Source of the DNA: Maricaulis sp965242785
GTDB taxonomy: Bacteria > Pseudomonadota > Alphaproteobacteria > Caulobacterales > Maricaulaceae
Assembly: GCA_965242785.1 (NCBI GenBank)
Contig: CBDETA010000004.1
Span: 124,001 to 188,000 of the forward strand
Reading direction: 5' to 3'
Length of the DNA stretch: 64,000 nucleotides
Shown here: positions 24,515-33,364 of the stretch, piece by piece
Layout of the letters: each line of letters starts with the position of its first letter
Numbering within the stretch: the first letter of the stretch is position 1
Notes under the pieces: model-generated
Databases searched by the model: none
The model's input: the letters and a program-made list of their open reading frames with translations, nothing else
Told to the model about the DNA's origin: nothing
Made by a program: the position numbers and the translations under genes

Positions 24515-24526
24515 CACTTTGAAGTG
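24515..24526. promoter_or_regulatory. Possible operator, CACTT-TG-AAGTG
   Basis: An inverted repeat with 5-bp arms and a 2-bp spacer sits in the A/T-rich part of the region between two divergent genes, where a promoter for the DUF1579-like gene is expected. It could be a repressor site; no regulator is encoded nearby. Confidence 0.3.
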
Positions 24527-24678
24527 CTTTTCGTAATGGGAAAGCGGACGGTGCAATCCCGCACACCCCGGCCATCGCCAGAATCCGCGCGCCGGAAACC
24601 AAGCGTTAGACATGATGTGCCATCATGCTGGCTCAATCGGCCGCCAAAACGGCCATAATGGGGGTGATGGAGGATTGA

Positions 24679-24870
24679 ATGGGCGCTCGCCTGGCAATGC
24701 TGCTCGCCGCAGCCTTGATGACCACCGCCGGATTTACCGCATCGGCCTGGAGCCTGACCCAGGGTCAGACGGACCAGGCCATCGCCTTTGGCTGGCCGAC
24801 CCTGGCCGTCGCCGTCACGCTCGCGCTGATGATACCCGCCAGCAAGACGGCCGCTGGAAAGACCGGCTAG
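24679..24870 (+). CDS. Small two-segment membrane protein
   Basis: The 63-residue product has two hydrophobic segments (about 5-23 and 37-53) with a short polar turn containing TQGQTDQ, and a basic end. A perfect GGAGG lies five bases before the ATG, which is the main reason to accept it. Its stop overlaps the end of aguB by four bases in convergent orientation. No family is recognised. Confidence 0.55.
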   Translation: MGARLAMLLAAALMTTAGFTASAWSLTQGQTDQAIAFGWPTLAVAVTLALMIPASKTAAGKTG

Positions 24871-25721
24871 GTCCGGGGCGAAAAGAAGGGCGCATAGAGA
24901 TCCGGGCGTCGATCCCGGAAGAAGCCCCAGGCGGCCCGGTGCCGCTGCAAGAAATCAAGATCATAGGTGCCCGTCACCACGCCGGTCTCCTCGCGGCCCA
25001 GCTCGGACAGTTTCGCGCCGGTGTGGTCAGCGGCAAAGGACGAGCCGTAGAAAACCTGCCCACCCTCGTCACCGATCCGGTTGGCGGCAATGACCGGGAT
25101 CACGTTTGACACCGCATGCCCCTGCATCGCCCGCTGCCAGCGCGCCGCGGTGTCCAGGCTGTCATCATGCGGTTCCGAACCGATCGCCGTCGGATAGAGC
25201 AGGACCTCCGCCCCCAGCATCGCCATCGAGCGGGCGGCTTCCGGGAACCACTGGTCCCAACAGATGCCGACGCCCACCTTGCCGAACCTGGTGTCCCAGA
25301 CCTTGAAACCGGTATCGCCGGGCCTGAAGTAGAATTTCTCCATATATCCGGGACCGTCCGGGATATGGCTCTTGCGGTAGACGCCCATCGCGGAGCCGTC
25401 CGCATCCAGCATCACCAGCGAGTTGTAGTAGTGCGGACCGTCCCGCTCATAGATCGACACCGGGATGACGACACCCAGCTCGGCCGCCAACGGCGCCAGT
25501 GCAGTGACGCAAGGGTGCTCCATCGCCGGATAGGCCCAGGCGAAGAAGCGCTCGTCCTGCACCTTGCAGAAATACGGACCCTGGAAGAGTTCCGGCGGCA
25601 GGATGACCTGCGCTCCGCGCCCGGCCGCGTCCCGCACCAGCTCCTTCACCGTGGCGATATTGGCAGACATGTCTTCGCCGAACGCGGCCTGCAGGCCGGC
25701 GACAGTGATCGAACGGGTCAT
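24867..25721 (-). CDS. aguB: N-carbamoylputrescine amidohydrolase
   Basis: The enzyme removes the carbamoyl group from N-carbamoylputrescine, giving putrescine, ammonia and CO2. It belongs to the nitrilase superfamily, and all three catalytic residues are visible in the 284-residue product: E44 in PPELFQGPYF, K117 in YRKSHIPDGPGY and C154 in GICWDQWFPE. These surrounding motifs are those of AguB. It is the last gene of a three-gene operon with aguA, starting four bases after the hydrolase gene between them. The ATG at 25721 is preferred to a longer reading. Confidence 0.93.
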   Translation of the reverse strand: MTRSITVAGLQAAFGEDMSANIATVKELVRDAAGRGAQVILPPELFQGPYFCKVQDERFFAWAYPAMEHPCVTALAPLAAELGVVIPVSIYERDGPHYYNSLVMLDADGSAMGVYRKSHIPDGPGYMEKFYFRPGDTGFKVWDTRFGKVGVGICWDQWFPEAARSMAMLGAEVLLYPTAIGSEPHDDSLDTAARWQRAMQGHAVSNVIPVIAANRIGDEGGQVFYGSSFAADHTGAKLSELGREETGVVTGTYDLDFLQRHRAAWGFFRDRRPDLYAPFFSPRT

Positions 25722-25725
25722 CGGG

Positions 25726-26931
25726 TCAGTCCTCTTCGAAACGGTCCAGCCACGTACCCGGGCCATCGCCGGTCCGCAAGTCCATCACCGTCGGCCACAG
25801 CCACCAGGCCGGGCGATTGTCGGAATTCCACAGCGCGACAAAGGCAAAGCCCGTCGCCGGCTCAAGCACGATCTGGGCGCCGTAACCGGACAGATAGCCC
25901 GAATGCAGCACCAGGGTGCGGCCTTCCCAGTCATAGATGCGCCAGCCCAGCCCGTACCAGGTCTCGTTCACCCGCGCGCGCAGATCGCCCAGCCGGCGGG
26001 TCTCCCGCAGGGACGGGGTGAGTGGCGAATGGATACGGGTCCGCACGTCCTCGGACAGGCCCGGCATCGTACCCAGCTGCAGCTGGGCCCACAGGATCAG
26101 ATCGTGCAGCGACAGGTTTATCCCCGCGGCAGACGGAATGTCGTCATAGGGCGTTGCCGGGTCGCCGGGCGAATTGGCCGTGCGCCGCCAGCCCGAATGC
26201 GGCCTTGCCCAGGACGGCGCAGAGGTCAGGGCCGCCGCGCCCACCGATGCTGTCGGCAGGCCGAGAGGCTCGATGAGACGGGTCCGCAAGGCGGTGGAAA
26301 AATCCTCCCCCGTTGCGCTCTCGACGATGCTCTCCAGCGATGAGAAGGCGACATTCTGATAGGAGTAGCACTCCCCGACCGGGCACATCAGGTCGACCCG
26401 CGCCAACCGCTCCCGGATCCGCGTCGGGGCCTGCCCTGCTTCCAGATCGAGGTCATAGGCATTGGGCGGCAGCCCGGTCCGGTGGCTGGCGATCTCTTCC
26501 AGCGTGGGCGCCCGCCCGGCCTGAAGACGCAGCACATTGCCGGGGATGGGGGCGGACAGGTCCACGAGGCCTTCGGACTCAAGAATGCCCAGCAGGGTGC
26601 CCGTGAAGGTCTTGGAGACCGAAGCGGCCCGGAACAGCGTGTCCGGGGTCACCGCCTCACCGGAACCCGCCGCGGTCTCGCCATGGGTGTAGATGAAGAC
26701 CGGCTCCCCGCCCTCGATCACCGCGGCAACAAGCCCGACGATGCGGGCGTCGGCGGCGACGGTCCGGTCGAGGCGCGCGCGCAGCGGCTGCAGATAGGCG
26801 TGACCGGTTTCGGGCCGTTCGGACGACAGGACAGGCGCATCCTGAGCGAAGACCGGACAAGTGATCGCCAGGGCAAGGCTCGCGGCGCCGGCAAGCGTTC
26901 GGATCAATTCCGGGCTCCAGGCTGGTGACAT
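25726..26931 (-). CDS. Serine hydrolase of the beta-lactamase/penicillin-binding family
   Basis: This exported 401-residue enzyme has a signal peptide ending VFAQ (about 30) and the class C-like active-site set: S104-V-S-K107, a YQN triad near 190-192 and an HSGY motif near the C-terminus in place of KTG. Relatives are esterases, D-amino peptidases or beta-lactamases, and the substrate cannot be predicted. It sits between aguA and aguB. From the ATG at 26931 it overlaps aguA by 28 bases; a TTG at 26907 would give a 4-base TTGA overlap with a GGAG site and an equally good signal peptide. Confidence 0.85.
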   Translation of the reverse strand: MSPAWSPELIRTLAGAASLALAITCPVFAQDAPVLSSERPETGHAYLQPLRARLDRTVAADARIVGLVAAVIEGGEPVFIYTHGETAAGSGEAVTPDTLFRAASVSKTFTGTLLGILESEGLVDLSAPIPGNVLRLQAGRAPTLEEIASHRTGLPPNAYDLDLEAGQAPTRIRERLARVDLMCPVGECYSYQNVAFSSLESIVESATGEDFSTALRTRLIEPLGLPTASVGAAALTSAPSWARPHSGWRRTANSPGDPATPYDDIPSAAGINLSLHDLILWAQLQLGTMPGLSEDVRTRIHSPLTPSLRETRRLGDLRARVNETWYGLGWRIYDWEGRTLVLHSGYLSGYGAQIVLEPATGFAFVALWNSDNRPAWWLWPTVMDLRTGDGPGTWLDRFEED

Positions 26932-27926
26932 GTGACACAGTGGAAGGCTCCACCGCCCGTCAGTATGGCACGTGCCGGCGAGGCGACAAGCTGGTGATCG
27001 GGAAACAGCGGCTTGAGCGCGCGAATGGCGGCCTTTTCGCTGTCTGTCCCGTAGGTTGGCACCACCACATTGCGCGGTCCGATGACCCAGTTCATGTGGC
27101 TGGCTGGCACGGTTTCGCCATCCCCCAGATCAACCCGACCCGGCGAGGGCAGGGTGAAGACCTGGAGCTTGCGCCCCCTGGCGTCGGTCATGCGCGCCAG
27201 CTGGCGGGCGATCGACGACAGCACGGCGGTCTGCGGATCATCCTTGCCGCTGGGTGCCTGGCAGGCCACGACGCCCGGGCGCACGAAGCGCACGATATTG
27301 TCGATATGGCCGTCGGTGTGGTCGGCCTCGAGGCCCTCATCGATCCACAACACCTTGCGCACACCCAGGGCCGATTTCAGCACGTCCTCCACCTCGGCTT
27401 CGGACACACCGGGATTGCGATTGGGATTGAGCAGGCATTGCCGCGTGGTCAGCAGCGTGCCGTCGCCGTCGAACTCCAAAGCGCCACCCTCGGCGACGAA
27501 ATCAATGCGGCGCTCCTCGGCACCGGCGATCTTGGCCATCACGCCGCCGATCGTGTCATCGCCAGGCAACTCATACTTGCCACCCCAGCCATTGAAGCGG
27601 AAGCGCACCGCGATATCGCGCCCATCTTCCTGCAGGAAGACCGGGCCAGTATCCCGGGCCCAGACATCCCCGAAGGGCGCGCGGACGACGTCTGCGCGGC
27701 GCCCCAATGCATCCCGGGCCGAAGCCTCGGCCTGGGCCGTTGCGGCCAGGACAACCAGCTCCAGCTTGCGGCCGGAAGTGCCGGGCTCAGTCACCGCGCG
27801 CAGGAATTGGCCGAACTCGGCCTGAGCCGGTTCCAGGTCTTCTTCCCAGAGATCGGCAGCAGACGGCCAGCAGGTGAACATCCGGCGAAGCGGGGCGGTT
27901 TCGTGGGGCAGGTAAATCGTGCTCAT
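26904..27926 (-). CDS. aguA: Agmatine deiminase
   Basis: AguA converts agmatine to N-carbamoylputrescine and ammonia, the step before AguB. The 340-residue product has the family signatures: FGDVWARDTGP near 85-95, FNGWGGKY, EGGALEFDGDGT, ADHTDGHIDN containing the catalytic histidine, and the nucleophilic cysteine C330 in GGGAFHC close to the C-terminus. The ATG at 27926 is used; a longer reading to 27968 lacks homology. It is the first gene of the agu operon. No agmatine-producing arginine decarboxylase is in the window. Confidence 0.94.
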   Translation of the reverse strand: MSTIYLPHETAPLRRMFTCWPSAADLWEEDLEPAQAEFGQFLRAVTEPGTSGRKLELVVLAATAQAEASARDALGRRADVVRAPFGDVWARDTGPVFLQEDGRDIAVRFRFNGWGGKYELPGDDTIGGVMAKIAGAEERRIDFVAEGGALEFDGDGTLLTTRQCLLNPNRNPGVSEAEVEDVLKSALGVRKVLWIDEGLEADHTDGHIDNIVRFVRPGVVACQAPSGKDDPQTAVLSSIARQLARMTDARGRKLQVFTLPSPGRVDLGDGETVPASHMNWVIGPRNVVVPTYGTDSEKAAIRALKPLFPDHQLVASPARAILTGGGAFHCVTCHQPGARN

Positions 27927-27968
27927 GGGCCGCGCCTCTATCATGCTGCGGCGGCGGTTGCGAGACAC

Positions 27969-28003
27969 AAAAAAAGAAGGGCGGCCACTCGGGCCGCCCT
28001 TCC
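27969..28003 (-). terminator. Rho-independent terminator of the second TonB-dependent receptor gene
   Basis: On the minus strand an 11-bp stem GAAGGGCGGCC/GGCCGCCCTTC is followed directly by seven T residues. It lies just after the stop at 28029 and just before the aguA start, separating the two units. The same stem sequence recurs at 42742-42766. Confidence 0.9.
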
Positions 28004-28028
28004 TGGAAGTCTGGAACCGAAACGGTTC

Positions 28029-31000
28029 TTAGAACTCGTAGCGAATGCCGACGCGGACGCGGTACACCGAGACATTGCGGTTCTCGTTGTAGACCCAGTC
28101 CGGGTTGGCGATGTTCGAGTACACATAACGGCAGGACGTGGCCGTCTGGCACATCTCGCCGGTTTCGTTGTTGAACAGCATGCGATCGTCCGGGGTGCCG
28201 AAGACACCGTCGGTACCGGCATGCTCCATGCCCAGTTCCGCCGTCGAGAGCGAACCGAAGCGCGGTCCGGTCACCACCTGGCCCCACTCGTCGTTGAGCA
28301 GGTTCGGGAAGTTCTCGATGTCCAGCACGAAGATGGCGCGATTGTCGCCGACCCAACGATTGAAGGCCGAGATGCCCGGCAGCTCCTGCTGGAAGCGGAA
28401 GTCCCAACGCTGCGTCCACGGCGAGCGATCAACGTTGCGCGGCAGGATGGAGCCGGCAAACCGCTCCAGACCCCGCTGCTGAACGAAGCTCAGGAAGTCG
28501 GCTTCATCCTGTGCGGTCTCAAACACCACGCGGCTGTCATTGAAGGCACCGCCCGACATTTCCGGGATGTAGAGCAGGTCGTTTCCGTCATACGGCGAGC
28601 CACCATTGGCGCGACCGAAGAACGGGTTCGAGGAGCCCACATTGTAACCGTAGGAGAAGGGCGAACCCGACTGCACCACACCGAAGACCGTGAAGGAAGA
28701 TTCCAGGTCGGCGATGAAGTCGCGCTCATAGGTCAGACGCAGGGCGAACTTGTGCTCGGTCTCGTTCGAGGACGTGGACACGATCGGATTGTTCCGGTCG
28801 GTACCCACGATACCACGCCAGGACGACACGGCACGGGAGGACGCGTAGGCGATCAGATCATCGACGTCCTGGTAGGCATAGGAGAAGTCAAAGCCGAAGC
28901 CGTTGTCGTAGTCCTTGGCCACCTGGAAAGCCAGTGCGAGGTTCTCGCCACCTTCCGTCGTCGTGATCATGAAGGCGTCCGGCACGTTGAATTCGCGACG
29001 CGAGTTCGTCGGATCGGCCGGATCCGGAATATCACCCAGATCCGGATAGATCACACGGCCATCCGGAGCGACACCGACCGAAGACTGCAGGTCGGCACGT
29101 TCAAAGGCCAGGTTCCGCCAGATCAGCGTCTCGTTCTGCTTGCCGTAAACGATGGATGCCGTAACGCGATAGTCATCGCCCAGGCCCCACTGGCTCAGAT
29201 TGAGATTGTAGTCAGCCGACAGCGAGGCGCGGGTGACGTACGGGATCTCGAAGTTGGGGTCCATGATGTCGATGTTCTGGACCGCATTGAACGCGCGACG
29301 GTTGGTCGTCGTGTTCAGCGTTGCCGGCTGGATGCCGCCTGCGATGATCGCCTGCAGCGCGGCCGGGACCGACGAACCGGTCACGCCCGTGGCGCTGTAG
29401 CCGAAGAACGAGCCCGTGGCACCGGTGTAGTTGTTGGAGATCCAGACTTGCGGATTACCACCGGAGTAGATGCCCACACCACCCGACAGGGTCAGGCGGT
29501 CAGAGTAATCATAGGTAAAGCCGAAACGCGGCTGGATCAGGTCCAGACCATCCAGATTGTCCTGGCCGGAGAAGCCGTAGACCTGTTCGAAGGTGAGCAG
29601 CTGGTCCGGATTGGACGCATCGATCACGGGTTCCGGTGCCGGCGGCACATCGTCCTGATAGATACGGTCGTAGCGGATACCATAATTGACGTTCAGCTTC
29701 GGCGTGACCTGCCAGTTGTCCTGCGCAAACAGCGACAGCTGATCATAGCCCCAAGCCGCAATCACGTCATTGGAGTCGTTGGAGAAGGCGTTGATGTAGG
29801 AAATCCGCGCCACCTGGTCTTCCAGGTCCTGGATCGACGAGAACTCGTACTGGCCGCGCGAGTACTGACCGAACACGTTGAACAGTTCGTACTGTTCATA
29901 CTGGGCGCCGAAGGTGATCAGGTGATCGCCCATCGAGTAATCGCCCTGGAAGTAGTACTGATTGCGCTCGTCATTGAAGGCGTTGTGGTGACGGAACACG
30001 TCCGGGCCCAGGCGGAATTCGCGGGATGCGGTGCCGCCGAGCAGAGCCGCGCCATCGAGACCATTGGCCGCCCAGTAGGGGTCGGACGAGTCGGTTTCGA
30101 TGATGAATTCACCGAAGGACGTACCCGTTGCCGAGGTGTCACCCAGCGAGTCCTGGCCGCGCGTGTATTCCTTGCGAGCCACGCGGATGATGGTCGAGAA
30201 GTTGTCCGTCCAGTTCGAGGTCAGCTCAGCCTTGTAGAAGTCCTGGTTCGACGACAGAACGTAGAAGTTCGTCGGGAAGGAAAAGGCGCTCTGATTGGTG
30301 AGCACGCTGTCTTCAGAGTGCTGGTAGGACACCGACAGGCGGTGATCTTCGTTCAGCACGAAGTCGAAATTGCCCATCCACTTGGTGGATTCCTCGACGA
30401 TGTCGGAATTGGCGAGCGAACCCGGGTCATAATTGTAGACCGAGTTCATGACGCTGGAGATTTCCGAGAACACCTGATCGGACACACCCTGACGGTCGAA
30501 GTTCAGGGGCACGGTGTTTTCGACGGTTTCGAAACCGACGAAGAAGAAGGCACGATCTTCTACGATCGGACCACCCAGGTTCACGCCCCACTCATTCTCG
30601 GAGAAGCTGTTGGTGACATCGCGATCAAACGCGCGATCGCCAACCATGCTGTCGTCGAAGAAGTAGTAATAGGCCGAGCCATCAAATTCATTGGTGCCCG
30701 AACGCGTCACCACGTTGACGAGACCGCCGGTGAAACCGTTGGCCAGCACCGAATAGTCAGAAACCTGAACCGAGGTTTCCTGAATCCAGTCGATGGAGAT
30801 CGGCTGGCGCAGCGTCGGGAACAGGCCCTGGTCGAGACCGAAGTCATTCTGCTGAGCCAGGCCGTCGATGACGAAGCCGTTGAAGCGCGGCGGCTGACCA
30901 GCGATGGAGATGGTGCCAGTCTGGCGGCCGCGGCCGTCCAGGGCGCCCAGGGTCACCAGCGGATCGCCAGCAATGGAGGAAATGACGTCGCGATTGATCG

Positions 31001-31454
31001 ACGGCTGAGCCGCCAGATCGCTGGCCGAATAGACCGAGCCCACACCGCCATTCAGGTTCAGGGTGGACTGAACCGCCGAGCCGAGAACCACAATGCTTTC
31101 AACGTTGTTGCCGCCCAGCACCACGTTGAACACTTCCGGCTGACCGGCGCTCAGGGACAGACCCTCGCGCGAAGCGACGTCGAAACCTTCAGCAGCGACA
31201 GAGACCGTGTACGGACCACCGACGCGCAGGCCGGTTTCGAAATAGGTGCCGTTCGCAGACGTGACGGTCCGCGCCGTGGCACCCGTCGGAACGTGGGTGA
31301 CGGTCACCGTTGCGCCGGACACCGGATTGCCGGAACCGTCGATGACAACACCACGCAGCTGAGCGCTGGTCTGCTGAGCATGCACTGCAGCCGGAGCTGC
31401 GGCCAGCAGGGCGATGGTCGCCGCGCTGTAGGAAAGTTTTTTCATGAATGACAT
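28029..31454 (-). CDS. TonB-dependent receptor with N-terminal carboxypeptidase-regulatory-like domain (Oar type)
   Basis: This outer-membrane protein of about 1,141 residues has a signal peptide ending VHAQ, an immunoglobulin-like regulatory domain (LRGVVIDGSGNPVSGATV and onward, about 30-110), a plug region and a long barrel ending VRVGIRYEF. Such Oar-like receptors are common in Caulobacterales and usually take up large or polymeric substrates. The ATG at 31454 has GGGGGA nine bases upstream; an ATG at 31445 is the alternative. It is a single-gene unit with a strong terminator behind it and a PhoB-like box 101 bases before the start. Confidence 0.88.
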   Translation of the reverse strand: MSFMKKLSYSAATIALLAAAPAAVHAQQTSAQLRGVVIDGSGNPVSGATVTVTHVPTGATARTVTSANGTYFETGLRVGGPYTVSVAAEGFDVASREGLSLSAGQPEVFNVVLGGNNVESIVVLGSAVQSTLNLNGGVGSVYSASDLAAQPSINRDVISSIAGDPLVTLGALDGRGRQTGTISIAGQPPRFNGFVIDGLAQQNDFGLDQGLFPTLRQPISIDWIQETSVQVSDYSVLANGFTGGLVNVVTRSGTNEFDGSAYYYFFDDSMVGDRAFDRDVTNSFSENEWGVNLGGPIVEDRAFFFVGFETVENTVPLNFDRQGVSDQVFSEISSVMNSVYNYDPGSLANSDIVEESTKWMGNFDFVLNEDHRLSVSYQHSEDSVLTNQSAFSFPTNFYVLSSNQDFYKAELTSNWTDNFSTIIRVARKEYTRGQDSLGDTSATGTSFGEFIIETDSSDPYWAANGLDGAALLGGTASREFRLGPDVFRHHNAFNDERNQYYFQGDYSMGDHLITFGAQYEQYELFNVFGQYSRGQYEFSSIQDLEDQVARISYINAFSNDSNDVIAAWGYDQLSLFAQDNWQVTPKLNVNYGIRYDRIYQDDVPPAPEPVIDASNPDQLLTFEQVYGFSGQDNLDGLDLIQPRFGFTYDYSDRLTLSGGVGIYSGGNPQVWISNNYTGATGSFFGYSATGVTGSSVPAALQAIIAGGIQPATLNTTTNRRAFNAVQNIDIMDPNFEIPYVTRASLSADYNLNLSQWGLGDDYRVTASIVYGKQNETLIWRNLAFERADLQSSVGVAPDGRVIYPDLGDIPDPADPTNSRREFNVPDAFMITTTEGGENLALAFQVAKDYDNGFGFDFSYAYQDVDDLIAYASSRAVSSWRGIVGTDRNNPIVSTSSNETEHKFALRLTYERDFIADLESSFTVFGVVQSGSPFSYGYNVGSSNPFFGRANGGSPYDGNDLLYIPEMSGGAFNDSRVVFETAQDEADFLSFVQQRGLERFAGSILPRNVDRSPWTQRWDFRFQQELPGISAFNRWVGDNRAIFVLDIENFPNLLNDEWGQVVTGPRFGSLSTAELGMEHAGTDGVFGTPDDRMLFNNETGEMCQTATSCRYVYSNIANPDWVYNENRNVSVYRVRVGIRYEF

Positions 31455-31554
31455 AGGAACATGTCCCCCGAAAGATCGATCAGAAGGGGGCGCCGCCCCC
31501 AATACGAAGCAAGCGCCTCCTACGCCGGGCGTTCAAACTTTCCAAGACGTATAT

Positions 31555-31572
31555 ATGAAGGTTTTGTGACAG
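31555..31572 (-). promoter_or_regulatory. PhoB-like box in front of the second TonB-dependent receptor
   Basis: On the minus strand the site is CTGTCAC-AAAA-CCTTCAT. The first 11 bases plus the C that follows are identical to the box before phnC; the second heptamer matches the consensus at 5 of 7. It lies 101 bases upstream of the receptor ATG and faces it. Confidence 0.6.
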
Positions 31573-31747
31573 CGGCGGCGTGCCGCGGCGCACCGAATCA
31601 GTTCGCAGACGCACCCAAATCGCAAAATATGTGTGTGCAGGTGCACAAAACCTCTAAATCCGGGATTTGTCGAACTGTCGGACAGGCATTTATTTTGTCC
31701 ACGCCCCTTTACCCCCCGATGCGAAAAGCGCATAGGCTGCGGCGAAA

Positions 31748-33364
31748 ATGATACACTTTTTGACCCGTGCTTTTCCGACATTCATGACTTCAAGTGCGTT
31801 TACCAAGATGATTCCCTCCGACCGCTGGACGCGCGCGATGATTGTCGCCGTGATCCTGATCGCGATCGGGCGACTGGCGGCCCTGGCGGTGTCTCCTGTG
31901 GGCCTGCATGCGGACGAGTCCCAATATTGGGTATGGTCACGCACATTCGACTGGGGATATTTTTCCAAACCTCCCATGATTGCCTGGGTTATCGCCCTGT
32001 CGACCAGCCTCCTGGGGGACAGCGACTTTGCCGTCCGGGCCCCCGCCTCACTGCTGCACAGCGCGACGGCCTGCTTCCTGTTTCTCTCCGGCCGGCAGCT
32101 CTGGGACAGCCGTGCCGGGTTCTGGGCCGCGATCCTCTATCTCTCCCTGCCCTCGATCTGGCTGTCCGGCTTCATCATGTCGACGGACACGCTGTTGCTG
32201 TGCGCCTGGTCGGGCGGGTTGTATGCCCTGCTCAGACTGCGCGACGGCGCCGGCTGGGTCTGCGCGGTGGCGCTCGGCATCGCCATCGGCCTGGGCTTTC
32301 TCTCCAAGTACGCGATGATCTATTTCGGCATTGGCCTGGGGCTGAGCCTGCTGGTGGATCCCGCGACGCGACGCGCCCTGCTGACGCTCAAGGGTCTGGC
32401 TGCCGGTCTGGTCGCCCTGCTCTGCCTGGCCCCCAATCTGGCGTGGAATGCCGCCAATGATTTCGCCACGGTCTCGCACACCGCCGCCAATGCCAACTGG
32501 GGCGGGGAGCTGTTCCGCCCCGGCGAGATGATCAGCTTCCTCACCGATCAGCTGGCCGTTTTCGGCCCGGCCTATTTTCTGATCCTTGTCGGTCTTCTGG
32601 GTCGCAATCTCGCCGGGTTCCGCACCCTGCGTGCCGAGACCCGCCTGTTGATGTGCTTCATCCTGCCGCCCCTGCTGGCGGTAACCACCCAGGCCTTCCT
32701 CAGCCGCGCTCACGCCAACTGGGCCGTCAGCGCCTATATCGCCTCGACCCTGCTGGTCCTGGCTTTCCTGCTGCGTGGACCGGCCTGGCGCCGCGGCCTG
32801 CTCTACGCCTCGGTCATCGGCCATTCCGTCCTGGGCATTTCGGTGGCTTTGCTGGCCGCCAGCCCGGTCCTGGTGGATACGCTCAACCTGGAAAACGGCA
32901 CCAAGCGCATCCGCGCTTGGGACGACACCGCGGCGGCCATCGCCGAAGCCGCACAAGCGGGCGAGTACCGCTACATCGTGTTCGACGACCGCAATGTCTT
33001 CCACCAGACCCAGCGCTATGCCCCGCAACTGCACGGACAGTTGCGCATGTGGCTGCGCTACGAGCACCCTGTGAACCATGCGGAGGATGTCTGGCCGCTC
33101 CCATCCGAGGCGGAGGGACCCTTCCTGATCGTGTCCCATCGCCCGCTGGAAGTACCGCGCTTGCGGCAGGACTTCGCCGCATTCGAACCGGTTGGCGAGC
33201 TACACATCGCACTGGATGGCGACATGACCCGGGACTTCACCCTCTGGCGCGCAGAAGGCCAGCAACGCGTGACCCGAGACGAGGCCTATGAAACCCATTG
33301 GCAGGCCATCGACGCTGAAGCCGGCGTCCAGCGCGGCTACAGCGACGGCGACACAGCCAACTAG
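31748..33364 (+). CDS. Membrane glycosyltransferase, ArnT/PMT-like (GT-C fold)
   Basis: This 538-residue inner-membrane protein has a dozen or so hydrophobic segments and the GT-C motif ADESQYW early in the chain (D56, E57), which in this superfamily binds the metal and the lipid-linked sugar. It would transfer a sugar from a polyprenyl phosphate carrier to lipid A or another envelope molecule. The C-terminal ~140 residues are soluble and periplasmic. In-frame ATGs at 31784 and 31808 are alternative starts, and no ribosome site decides. The stop overlaps argC by four bases in convergent orientation. Confidence 0.8.
   Translation: MIHFLTRAFPTFMTSSAFTKMIPSDRWTRAMIVAVILIAIGRLAALAVSPVGLHADESQYWVWSRTFDWGYFSKPPMIAWVIALSTSLLGDSDFAVRAPASLLHSATACFLFLSGRQLWDSRAGFWAAILYLSLPSIWLSGFIMSTDTLLLCAWSGGLYALLRLRDGAGWVCAVALGIAIGLGFLSKYAMIYFGIGLGLSLLVDPATRRALLTLKGLAAGLVALLCLAPNLAWNAANDFATVSHTAANANWGGELFRPGEMISFLTDQLAVFGPAYFLILVGLLGRNLAGFRTLRAETRLLMCFILPPLLAVTTQAFLSRAHANWAVSAYIASTLLVLAFLLRGPAWRRGLLYASVIGHSVLGISVALLAASPVLVDTLNLENGTKRIRAWDDTAAAIAEAAQAGEYRYIVFDDRNVFHQTQRYAPQLHGQLRMWLRYEHPVNHAEDVWPLPSEAEGPFLIVSHRPLEVPRLRQDFAAFEPVGELHIALDGDMTRDFTLWRAEGQQRVTRDEAYETHWQAIDAEAGVQRGYSDGDTAN

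Noticed and set aside
26925..31451. A 1,508-codon open frame on the plus strand
   Set aside because: It is antisense to the second TonB receptor and aguA, has no ribosome site or domain, and arises from the GC-rich codon pattern of the real genes.
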